Shown here piece by piece: positions 24,035-34,711 of a stretch of 64,000 nucleotides of DNA. The stretch is from positions 109,896,493 to 109,960,492 of the forward strand of contig OW121742.1 of the NCBI GenBank assembly GCA_933228675.1, given 5' to 3'. The position numbers and the translations under genes were made by a program. Every line of letters begins with the position of its first letter. Within the stretch, counting starts at the first letter, position 1. The notes beneath the pieces are model-generated. The model searched no databases, was not told the DNA's origin, and worked only from the letters and a program-made list of their open reading frames with translations. The stretch comes from Stomorhina lunata. Taxonomy: Eukaryota; Arthropoda; Insecta; Diptera; Rhiniidae.

Positions 24035-24955
24035 TTTTAATAAATTTCCTATAAAAATAAGAAATTTTTGAAAAATTTCCTATAAAATAAAAATTTTAGA
24101 AAAATTTCCTATAAAAATAAAATTTGAAAAATTTTCTATAACAATAAGAAATTTTTGAAAAATTTCCTATAAAAACAAGAAATTTTTGAAAAATTTCCTA
24201 TAAAAATAGGAAATTTTTGAAAAAAAAAAGCATATAAAAATAAGAAATTTTGGAAAATGCTATTTTTAAAATAGGAAATTTTTGAAAAAATTTCTATAAA
24301 TAAGAATTTTTGAAAAATTTCCTATTAAAATAAGAAATTTTTTAAAAAAATTTCTATGAAAACAGAAAAATTTCCTATAAAAATAGTAAATTTTTGAAAA
24401 ATTTCCTATAAAAATAGTAAATTTTTATAGGAAATTTTCTATAAAAATAGTAAATTTTTGAAAATTTCCTATAAAAACAGAAAATTTTAAAAAATTTCCT
24501 ATAAAAATAGGAAATTTTTGAAAAATCTCTTTTAAAAGTAGGAAATTTTTGAAAAATTTCCTACAAAAATAGGAAATTAAAAAAAAAAAAACTATAAAAA
24601 AGAAACTTTTGAAAAATTGCCTATAAAAATAAGAAAATTTTGAAAAATTTTTCTATAAAATTACTTTTTTTGAAAAATTTTCTTTAAAAATAAGAAATTT
24701 TTGAAAATTTTTTATAAAAATGGGAAATTTTTGAAAATGTTCCTATTTTTATAGGAACATTTTTAAAATTTTCCTATAAAAATAGGAAATTTTTGAAAAG
24801 TTTCCTATAAAAATAGGAAATTTTTGAAAAATTTCGTATAAAAATAGTAATTTTTTGAAAATTTTCCTCTAAAACTAGGAAATTTTTGAAAAAATTTCTA
24901 TAAAAATAAGAAATTTTTGAAAAATTTCCTGTAAAAATAGCGAATTTTCGAAAAT
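24035..24955 (+). repeat. Degenerate 29-31 bp array, TTTCCTATAAAAATAGGAAA family
   Basis: Diverged copies of the AT-rich family in forward orientation with frequent indels, so the period drifts. One palindromic junction occurs at 24735-24770, where CCTATTTTTATAGG and its surroundings invert. Confidence 0.8.
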
Positions 24956-26326
24956 TGAGTTAAAAATGAACAAATGAAAAAAATGGATTTTTTGTTTATT
25001 TTTAAGTACTTTTTATTTAAAATCAAGAAAAATATATATAAGTTTTGTATTACTTTTTCAAGATATTCAAAATTTTAAGAAAAATTCTTATTAAAATCGG
25101 AAAAAAATATTTTAAAATATAAGAATTTGGATAAATGTTAAGAAAAGAAGATTTAAAGAAATTTTAAAAATTAAATTTTTTAACAAAATTGAGAAATTTA
25201 AATTTTAATAAAACAAATTTTTGAAATTTTCTTTTTAATAAAAATTAAGTTATGAGTAATGGTTTAAGATAACCAGAATTGTTTTTTTAATTTTGTATGA
25301 TTTTTTGTTTAAAGATTTTTAAAAAAATATTTTTTTTTGTTGTGGTTTTTTGTTGCTGTAAATTTTGTTTGTATAGAAGTTTTACAAATTTGCTTAAAGT
25401 TTAAGTTTAAAGTTATACAATTCTATAGAAAGTTTTGGGGTTTTGCTTTCAATTTCTGCTTAAGTTTAGATGTTTTCTTAATTTGAAATGGATTTTTGGT
25501 TTTAGTTTTTGTTATAATAATAATGAGGCTGTGTTGTGTTAAATTAGAGGAATTGTTTTTTGTGTGTGTTTTTCAAACTTAAGATGATGTTTTGGAAACG
25601 TTTTTAGGTTTTTTAGTTTAAATTTAAATGTGTCAAAAAAAAAGCTTAAGTAAATTTTTTTGGTTTGTAGAAAACAATGATAGGCCTTTGTGTAAAATTT
25701 GTTAAGGAATTTTGTTTTGGAAATTTTTTGAAAATTTTAAAAATTATTTTGCTAGATTCTAAAGACCAACAAATTTATTTAAGTTTCTTTTTTATTTTCA
25801 AGCAATTTCAAGTTTTTTTTTAGACCGAAACTAATTTTTATTTTGTTTAACAAAATCTAAGAAAAATTATTTTGAAACTCAAAATTTTTTTCAAATACTT
25901 TTTTAATTAAAAAAGTGCTGAATTAAAATAAGTGTTAAAAAGTTTAATAACATGATGATTTTTTCTATAAAATTATAATTTTTTTTTAAATATAAGGAAC
26001 CAATTTTAACAAAAAAAAATTAAAGTACGCAGAGTTGTATTTCTTTTAAATAAATATCGTTTAATATCAAAATTTTTTCAAATCAAAATTTTTTTATGTA
26101 AATTTTCAAATACTTTTTTTTAATATTTATTATCATTTTCTTTCAATTTTTCACATAAAACTCCGCTTTTTCTGTTTTTTTTTTTTCTTTTTTTGTATAA
26201 TTTAAATTCAAGTTATTTATTTAATTATAAATAAATAAATTCAAATTTATTATATTTTCAATTTCTTTTTGTTTTTGTTCTTAAGTACATTTGAAGTAAA
26301 ATAATTTTTAAATCGTTTCCCGGTTT
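24956..26326. other. AT-rich DNA downstream of the phosphate transporter
   Basis: The right end should hold the transporter's 3' UTR and poly(A) signals. The rest shows homopolymer-rich DNA and no gene. Confidence 0.5.
26246..26251 (-). terminator. Candidate polyadenylation signal of the phosphate transporter
   Basis: TTTATT on the plus strand reads AATAAA on the minus strand, 76 bp after the stop codon. A second copy is at 26216-26221. In such AT-rich DNA the hexamer alone is weak evidence. Confidence 0.4.
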
Positions 26327-29300
26327 TTAAACTTTAATTCCTGCACACAAACATAAAATATACATGATGGCGGCACTTAAAATGGCCGTTACCGGTACCG
26401 TTACTATCCAGGCATAGGCGATATTACGAAATAAATGCCAATCTACGCTACCCTCTGGTCGGTCACTGACTGCTGCCGGTCCTTGTTCTAAAGTTTCCAA
26501 TTCCTTAGCACAAACCAAATCTTTGGTTTGAGATGGTTCTTGTTTAATGGCAGCAGAGTTATCGTGCTTATGTTTTTTCGCACCCTTAGAAGCGATATGA
26601 CCGACAAAGACTACAGAGCCAACTTTACAGTGAGTGGTGGAGATGGGTAAACCAATTTTGCTGGCCAGCAACACGGTTATAGCAGCACCAATTTCAATAG
26701 TAAAACCACTAAAAGGGAAAGAAATGAAAAATGTTAAAGTTAATTTCAAAATTAGAGGTAAATATTCAAAATTTGTAGTAAAAATTCAAATTTGTGGAAT
26801 AATTTCTAGAGAAAAGTGGGTAAAAGCCCTAGTTTTCTAGAGAAAAGGGGCAACAGCCCTAGTTTTCTAGAGAAAAGGGGGCAATAGCCCTAGTTTTCTA
26901 GAAAAAAAATTTGCAAAAGCCTAGATTTCTATAGAAAAAGGGGACAAGAGCCCAAGTTTTCTAGAGAAAAGGGAGCAACAGCCCTAGTTTTCTATAGAAA
27001 AGAGGGCAAGAGCCCTAGTTTTCTACAGAAAAGATAGCAAGTGCCCTAGTTTTCTATAGAAAAGAGGGCAAGAGCCCTAGTTTTCTATAGAAAAAAGGGC
27101 AAGAGCCCTAGTTTTCTATAGAAAAGAGGGCAAGAGCCCTAGTTTTCTATAGAAAAGAGGGCAAGAGCCCTAGTTTTCTATAGAAAAGAGAGCAAGAGCC
27201 CTAGTTTTCTATAGAAAAGAGGGCAAGAACCCTAGTTTTCTATAGAAAAGAGGGCAAGAGCCCTAGTTTTCTATAGAAAAGAGGGCAAGAGCCCTAGTTT
27301 TCTATAGAAAAGAGGGCAAGAGCCCTAGTTTTCTATAGAAAAGAGGGCAAGAGCCCTAGTTTTCTATAGAAAAGAGGGCAAGAGCCCTAGTTTTCTATAG
27401 AAAAGAGGGCAAGAGCCCTAGTTTTCTATAGAAAAGAGGGCAAGAGCCCCAGTTTTCTATAGAAAAGAGGGCAAGAGCCCTAGTTTTCTATAGAAAAGAG
27501 GGCAAGAGCCCTAGTTTTCTATAGAAAAGAGGGCAAGAGCCCTAGTTTTCTATAGAAAAGAGGGCAAGAGCCCTAGTTTTCTATACAAAAGGGGGCAAGA
27601 GGCCTAGTGTTCCATAGAAAAGGGGGCAACAGCCCTAGTTTTCTAGAGAAAAGGGGGCAACAACAATAGTTTTCTAGAGAAAAGTGGGCAACAGCCCTAG
27701 TTTTCTAGAGAAAAGGGGGCAACAGCCCTAGTTTTCTATAGAAAAGTGGGCAACAGCCCTAGTTTTCTATAGAAAAGTGGGCAACAGCCCTAGTTTTCTA
27801 TAGAAAAGTGGGCAACAGCCCTAGTTTTCTATAGAAAAGTGGGCAACAGCCCTAGTTTTCTATAGAAAAGTGAGCAACAGCCCTAGCTTTCTATAGAAAA
27901 GTGGGCAACAGCCCTAGTTTTCCATAGAAAAGTGGGCAACAGCCCTAGTTTTCTAGAGAAAAGGGGGCAACAGCCCTAGTTTTCTAGAGAAAAGGGGGCA
28001 ACAGCCCTAGTTTTCTAGAGAAAAGGGGACAGCCCTAGTTTTCTAGAGAAAAGGGGGCAACAGCCCTAGTTTTCTATGGAAAAGGGGGAAATTAGAAATT
28101 TGTGTTGAAAATCAAAAATTTGTAATGAAATTATGAATTTATAATAAAAATTTGGTGAATACTTACGTTGATGAGGTAATTTTGGTTAAATCATTGCCGA
28201 TAGTTTCAATAACTCTACGACCCCAAAGCCATAAACCTATAGAAATGCCAATACCACCATATATCAAAATATAAATGGGACTCTCGGCCTTTTGCATCAC
28301 AGAACCTTCACGATAAATCATATACAAAGCAATTAAGGGACCAATGGCATTACTGAAACGAAAGGAAAATATAATTAAAGATTTAAATTCAAATTTATTT
28401 CAAATCAAGCTAACAATTACCTAACATCATTACCACCGTGAGCAAAACTACCAAAGGTGGCGGTTAAAATTTGTAAAAAGGAAAACAGCATTGAAACCTC
28501 TTCGGTCTCCTCATCGCCATGTGGTTCTGACGCCTGCTTAAACTCATTGATGGCCTCTTTACTCTCGATCAAAGGAACTTTACTAGAGTTGGGCGAGAGG
28601 GTCGAGGAAATCATCATTTCCAAGCTAGTGCCACTTTCAACGACTTTTAAATTTTTCGCAGCCGGCGCCGTTTTTTGATTATCACATTCATCTTTTGTCA
28701 ACGAGGAACAGGCAGTATTTGTATCTTTGGTAGTGCTGATGTTATTATTAGCCACAGCTACAACTTTATTAGGAAGCTCCGCTGATTGTAGGTGATTTTC
28801 CTTTTCCGCTTGCGGCTTAAAACATTCCTCTAGATGCCCCGACTTCTGCATACCGTTTGTATAGCCATTCAAGCCATTGCCATTCTGATGTTCATCGATG
28901 AAATTCAAACTGGTGATGGTCAGATCCGTGTTATCCAAACTAGCTTTCCCCAAAAGATCCTCGGCTTTTTTGATGATCTCAGGATTGATTTTATAGCCAT
29001 CCGGAGTAGTGCCATTCTGATGTTTGCCATTGATGGTGAAAGGAGCTAATTTAAAAGTTTTCGGCGAATTGTCTGTCAACGAGACCAGCTCGGTTATTTC
29101 GGCAATTGCGGGCAGTTGTTTGCCATCGCTCACCAGCGAGAGAGGACGACGATTTTTCTTAGGACTACCGGACGGTGAAGATTCTGATAAAAAAAAAAGT
29201 TTTGTATTAGTAATCGGCAATAGTTTTCTAGTTTTCTAGAGAAAAGTGGGAAACAGCCCAAGTTTTCTAGAGTAAAGTGGGCAAAAGCCCTAGTTTTATA

Positions 29301-31778
29301 GAGAAAAGTGAGAAACAGCCCTAGTTTTCTATATAAAAGTGGGCAGCAGCCCTAGTTTTCTATGGAAAAGTGGGCAACAGCCCTAGTTTTCTATAGAAAA
29401 GTGGGCAATAGCCCTAGTTTTCTATAGAAAAGTGGTCAACAGCCCTAGTTTTCTATAGAAAAGTGGGCAACAGCCCTAGTTTTCTATAGAAAAGTGGGCA
29501 ACAACCCTAGCTTTCAATAGAAAAGTGGACAACAGCCCTAGTTTTCTATAGAAAAGTGGGAAACAGCCCTAGTTTTCTATAGAAAAGTGGGCAACAACCC
29601 TAGTTTTCAATAGAAAAGTGGACAACAGCACTAGTTTTCTATAGAAAAGTGGGAAACAGCCCTAGTTTTCCATAGAAAAGTGGGCAACAGCCATAGTTTT
29701 CAATAGAAAAGTGGACAACATCCCTAGTTTTCTAGAGAAAAGTGGGCAATAGCATTAGTTTTGTTTCAAACTTACCCACAGAATCTTCAAATTGAAATTT
29801 GACAGGATTTTTAGCTCTTAATTGTTTAGCAATTTTACGCTTTTGCATGGGCACAATCAACAGCTGAGTCAAAATGGCAACCAATAAACCCAAACCAATA
29901 CTAACAGTCACAGCCAACCAGGTGGGTATATTATCCATATAAAGCACTTCAAAAAAAGGAAAATACAATTAACATTTATATCCTCTTTATGGATTGAAGG
30001 CAAACTTACATTTGGGGCCATCCAACATAACACTGATCACATTAATGAAAAATGTAACTCCATAGAATATGGGCAACGAACGAAAACCGGACTTTAAAGG
30101 ATCACTAGAACGCAATATAAACTTTCTTATAGCCAAGAATAGCAGAATACTGACGAGACCACTAAGTACAGGCGATATAAACCATGAACCAACTATGGTA
30201 CCCATGGTTGACCATTTCAAACCTTGGGTGCCTCTGGCTACCAACGAGAAGCCAATAGTTGAGCCCACAATACTGTGCGTTCCAGAAATGGGTAGTTTAA
30301 GGAACGTGGCCACCAACAGCCAAACAGCACTACTCGCTAAGGCAGCAAGACAGCCTAACATGAGTTCATCTTCATAACCTTCATAGAGACTAACTTCTAA
30401 GATGCCTTTACGCATCGTATCCGATACTTTGTAGCCTGGAAAAGGAAAAACAAATTGGAAATTTTATTACATTGAGAGAAAGTCGTAGTTTTCTATAGAA
30501 AATTTGGATTTCTCCATAGTTTTCAATAGGAAAGTTTAATTCAGCTTTAGTTTTCAAAAGAAAACTTGGCGTTAGCCCTAGTTTTCTATAGAAAAGTTGG
30601 CTGTAGCTCTAGTTTTCTATAGAAAAGTTATCTTTAGCATTAGTTTTCTATAGAAAAGTTGGCTTTAGCCCTAGTTTTCTATAGAAAAGTTGGCTTTAGC
30701 CCTAGTTTTCTATAGAAAAGTTGGCTTTAGCCCTAGTTTTCTATAGAAATGTTGGCTTTAGCCCTAGTTTTCTATAGAAAAGTTGGCTTTAGCCCTAGTT
30801 TTCTATAGAAAAGTTGGCTTTAGCCCTAGTTTTCTATAGAAAAGTTGGCTTTAGCCCTAGTTTTCTATAGAAAAGTTGGCTTTAGCCCTAGTTTTCTATA
30901 GAAAAGTTGGCTTTAGCCCTAGTTTTCTATAGAAAAGTTGGCTTTAGCCCTAGTTTTCTATAGAAAAGTTGGCTTTAGCCCTAGTTTTCTATAGAAAAGT
31001 TGGCTTTAGCCCTAGTTTTCTATAGAAAAGTTGGCTTTAGCCCTAGTTTTCTATAGAAAAGTTGGCTTTAGCCCTAGTTTTCTATAGAAAAGTTGGCTTT
31101 AGCCCTAGTTTTCTATAGAAAAGTTGGCTTTAGCCCTAGTTTTCTATAGAAAAGTTGGCTTTAGCCCTAGTTTTCTATAGAAAAGTTGGCTTTAGCCCTA
31201 GTTTTCTATAGAAAAGTTGGCTTTAGCCCTAGTTTTCTATAGAAAAGTTGGCTTTAGCCCTAGTTTTCTATAGAAAAGTTGGCTTTGGCCGTAGTTTTCT
31301 ATAGAAAAGTTGGCTTTAGCCCTAGTTTTCTATAGAAAAGTTGGCTTTAGCCCTATTTTTCTATAGAAAAGTTGGTTTTAGCCCTAGTTTTCTATAGAAA
31401 AGTTGGCTTTAGCCCTAGTTTTCTATAGAAAAGTTGGCTTTAGCCCTAGTTTTCTATAGAAAAGTTTGCTTTAGCGCTAGTTTTCTATAGGAAAGTTGGC
31501 TTTAGCCCTAGTTTTCTATAGAAAAGTTGGCTTTAGGGCTAGTTTTCTATGGAAAAGTTGGCTTAAATAGAAATGTGTTACTTACCTATCAAAACAGCTC
31601 CCGAAATTTCACAGACCGTAGCCAAAACACATGCCTGACGTATGGTTAAAACGCCAGAGCCCACACTAGTACCAAATGAGTTTGCAACATCATTGGCACC
31701 AATACCAAAAGCCAAAACGAAGGCGATTATAAAACCTAACACAACAATCCACAATAATTCTGAGGAATAAGGTTCCAT
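26327..31778 (-). CDS. NaPi-III: Sodium-dependent inorganic phosphate cotransporter, PiT/SLC20 family
   Basis: Membrane symporter that imports inorganic phosphate with sodium. Six coding exons join in frame with GT-AG introns: 31586-31778, 30010-30435, 29776-29946, 28421-29183, 28167-28352 and 26327-26708, giving 706 codons. The family's duplicated signatures are present: [10 protein letters not shown] (about residues 27-36) and HGGNDVSNAIGPL (from about 512, its serine codon split between exons 4 and 5), and LPISGTH (112-118) and [12 protein letters not shown] (from 600). Glu57 in CEISG and Glu585 in GFTIEIG lie where coupling glutamates of human PiT2 are reported. Exon 4 encodes almost the whole variable cytoplasmic loop (about 264-500), rich in N, S, K and E. 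The start has context CAAGATGG. Introns 2 and 4 are short (63 and 68 bp); introns 1, 3 and 5 are filled with 31-bp repeat arrays. A minus-strand AATAAA lies at 26246-26251. The gene symbol follows Drosophila. Confidence 0.95.
26801..28092 (-). repeat. 31-bp array in intron 5 of the phosphate transporter
   Basis: Palindrome TTTTCTATAGAAAA plus the 17-bp spacer GAGGGCAAGAGCCCTAG in the middle (about 27000-27600) and GTGGGCAACAGCCCTAG or GGGGGCAACAGCCCTAG at the sides, all at 31 bp. The flanking subtypes often have CTAGAG in the palindrome. The array lies wholly inside the intron and respects both splice sites. Confidence 0.95.
29222..29760 (-). repeat. 31-bp array in intron 3 of the phosphate transporter
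   Basis: Palindrome TTTTCTATAGAAAA plus spacer GTGGGCAACAGCCCTAG, about 17 copies. This is the subtype that also flanks the intron-5 array. It starts about 40 bp from exon 4 and ends about 15 bp from exon 3, so nearly the whole intron is repeat. Confidence 0.95.
30481..31565 (-). repeat. 31-bp array in intron 1 of the phosphate transporter
   Basis: Palindrome TTTTCTATAGAAAA plus spacer GTTGGCTTTAGCCCTAG, about 34 copies; 30780-31260 is nearly perfect. AGCCCTAG is shared with the arrays in introns 3 and 5, while the left half of the spacer differs. The same monomer recurs in opposite orientation upstream of the gene at 32829-33735. Confidence 0.95.
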
Positions 31779-31841
31779 CTTGAGATTTTTTACTCGTTCA
31801 ATTGAAAAAATTTACTCAGACAAAATACTAACACAGACCTA

Positions 31842-32716
31842 CTAACAGCAACAAAAATTAAGGAACAACTATTTTTTTTAATTGATTAATGAGGATTAAG
31901 AATTGAAATCGAAATTCTGTTCTAAAACTAAAGCTTGGCTTTAATACACTGAGAGGAATTTAGGATTTTTTAGTTTTTTTTTTTCTTGGAAATAAATAAT
32001 TTTTGTGAGGATAATGAAAAAGTAGAGGAGTTTAGAAACTTATATATATTTTTACTTATATTTTAAAAATACTACAAAATAAAAAAAATATTTTAAAATA
32101 TTTGAAATTTGTTTGATTTTTTTAATTTGTTTGAGGGGAGTTTTTTGGAAACAAACAAATTTTTATTTCAAATATTTAAACAGCCATATTTGCGCTTAAA
32201 TTTCATTTTTGCAATTTTCATGATTTTTTCAAGTAAAATTTGAAGAATAAATTATTATTTTAAGCTCGGTTTTCAAAATTTTAGAGTAAAACTAAAATTA
32301 AGAATGAAAGTGGTTTTCATAAAAAGAAAGAAGCCTCTATTTAAAGAATTTTTTTTGAAATTCTCTTACTAAAAAATAAATTTAAAAATAAATATAACAA
32401 ATATCTTAAGCCTTATTATACTCCTTTTATTCTATCAGAAATCAAGAGTGAAAATGGGATGTGAAACGAAATGCTTTAAATTTTAACTGAAAATTTTGTT
32501 AAAAAAATTATTTAGCAGGAAAAAGATTTAATTAATTAATTATAAAATTTTGTTGGATTTTTTTGTTTAATTTTAGTTTTTTGGCTTTTAAATTAACAAA
32601 TTTCTTTGTTATGTTGAGTAAAACGTTGTTAAGATGTTGTTTATCTGTTAGGAAAAATTACAAAAAAAACTCAATATTATTTGGAAAAAAATTCGAAATA
32701 TTTAAAAAATACATAC
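31842..32716. other. Unique AT-rich DNA upstream of the transporter start
   Basis: Probably a 5' intron between the candidate noncoding exon and the start-codon exon. No other feature seen. Confidence 0.4.
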
Positions 32717-32772
32717 CTGGCGTTTAGAAAAGCATAACTGTTTATATGAGGTCATAAAGAGAAGTATCATGT
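32717..32772 (-). other. Candidate 5' untranslated exon of the phosphate transporter, with an upstream ORF
   Basis: A 56-bp segment is bounded on the minus strand by a good acceptor (CTTTCAG before 32772) and a good donor (CAG then GTATGT after 32717). It lies about 940 bp upstream of the transporter start codon. A matching acceptor preceded by TTGTTGCTGTTAG would place the next exon start at 31841. An ATG at 32768-32770 would open an 18-codon upstream ORF that stops at the TAG formed right after that junction. Splice-site quality is seen; the exon's use and the uORF are inferred. A further upstream exon and promoter would be needed and were not located. Confidence 0.4.
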
Positions 32773-32828
32773 CTGAAAGAAAAGAAGAAAATAGTTAAAG
32801 ATAAAATAAAAACAAAACAAAATAACTT

Positions 32829-33735
32829 TTTAATAGAAAACTGGGGAAAATAACAAATTCTCTTTAGAAAACTAGGGCTAAAGGCAACTTTTCTACAGAA
32901 AACTAGGGCTAAAGCCAAATTTTCTATAGAAAACTAGGACTAAAGCCAACTTTTCTTTAGAAAACTAGGGCTAAAGCCAACTTTTCTATAGAAAACAAGG
33001 GCTAAAGCATACTTTTGTATAGAAAACTAGGGCTAAAGCAAACTTTTCTATAGAAAACTAGGGCTTAAGCCAACTTTTCTATAAAAAACTATTGCTAAAG
33101 CCAACTTTTCTATAGAAAACTAGGGCTAAAGCCAACTTTTCTATAGAAAACTAGGGATAAAGCCAACTTTTCTATAGAAAACTAGGGCTAAAGCCAACTT
33201 TTCTATAGAAAACTAGGGCTAAAGCCAACTTTTCTATAGAAAACTAGGGCTTAAGCCAACTTTTCTATAGAAAATTAGGGCTAAAGTCAACTTTTCCATA
33301 GAAAACTAGGGCTAAAGCCAACTTTTCTATAGAAAACTAAAGCGAAAGCCAACTTTTCTATAGAAAACTAGGCCTGTTTTATACTTATATGTAGGAAACT
33401 TCGTCTGTGTTTCAGTTTTCTCTAAAAAACTAGGCCTGTAATTTATTTTTAGATAGAAAACTAGACCTGAATTTCACTTTTCCTTAAGATACTAGGCCTG
33501 TTTTATACTTTTCTCTAGAAAACTAGGTCTATATTTCAGTTTTCTCTAGAAAACTAGGCCTTTATTTTATTTTTCTATAGAAAACTAGACTTGAATTTTA
33601 CTTTTCCCTGAAAAACTAGGACTGTTTTATACTTTTATGAAGAAAACTAGCCTTTATTTCAGTTTTCTCTAAAAAACTAGGCCCGCATTTGACTTTTCTG
33701 TAGAAAACTACGAGTAGTCCTATTTTTTACTACGG
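32829..33735 (+). repeat. 31-bp array upstream of the transporter, inverted relative to intron 1
   Basis: The plus strand reads TTTTCTATAGAAAA plus CTAGGGCTAAAGCCAAC, the exact reverse complement of the intron-1 spacer. Copies at 32860-33370 are well conserved. From 33370 the spacer changes to ACTAGGCCTG-type sequences with TCTCTAGAAAA, grading toward the family at 34.7 kb. Confidence 0.93.
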
Positions 33736-34711
33736 CCTGTTTTGAAGGTACCCCAATGGGTATGGAAAAATTGCTTTAGAAATTGATTCACACGTTTATA
33801 AAAGTGTATTGATCTTTATGGATTTCTGCCAGATCATCATAACTTTGTAAACGAAAACAATTTTTTTTCCAAAATCGTTTTTATACCCAAATTCCTCTTA
33901 AGTTTTTAAAGCGAAAACTGCTTTTAATTTTTATTCCCAAGAAATTTATGATTGATTTTGTTCCAAATTTTTTGTTTTTTTGCTTAATTTTGTTTATAAA
34001 TAAATTTTGCTGACTCGTCATTAACAATTTAATAATAAAACCAAAAAACACAAGAAATAAATTGAAAATATATAATTTTTATCTTTCAATATTTATATCA
34101 AACACATGTAGAAATTTTGTAATTAACAACAAAAAAAATATAATTGATGGATAATATTTTAAGTTTATTTTCAATAAATTTAATTTAAACGTAATAAATA
34201 AAATATGGAAATTGAATTTTTTTTAATAAAATTACAATATTTAAGAGAAGGAAATTTTGAAAAATTGTGCCAAATTTTGAAAAGAGAAAACTCTTATTTA
34301 CAGATTTAGATCTTACAAAATTTTAAATGACATCATTTTTGTTTTGAAAATTTTGCTTTAAACCAACTTTTCCGCTTTGAAATTTTTGTTTGTTTTTAAA
34401 TTTGTTTTATTTTAAATATTCCTTTTTTAAAATCTGTTATTTGTTTTTTTAACAAATAATTTCCAACCAAGTGTTACTTTTAATTAATTTTAATTGATTA
34501 ATTAATGTTTTGTATTTTGTTAACAATTAAAAAGTGAAAATTACTATTAACTTTTTGCACTCTTTTTCATTATTTCCTAAGAACAATTGGCTTTTGTTTA
34601 ATAGATTTTTTTTAAACTTAAATCATTTGTTCAAACTAATTAAGAAACAGTTTGAATATCAATTGTATTGAAAACAAAATAAATTTGAAATTTATAAATA
34701 TTCCTAAAATA
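33736..34711. other. Unique AT-rich DNA between two arrays
   Basis: No gene, RNA or repeat recognised. Confidence 0.5.

Noticed and set aside
28457..29239. Open frames on the plus strand opposite transporter exon 4 (and 30069-30377 opposite exon 2, 26634-26840 opposite exon 6)
   Set aside because: Antisense shadows of a well-supported coding exon.
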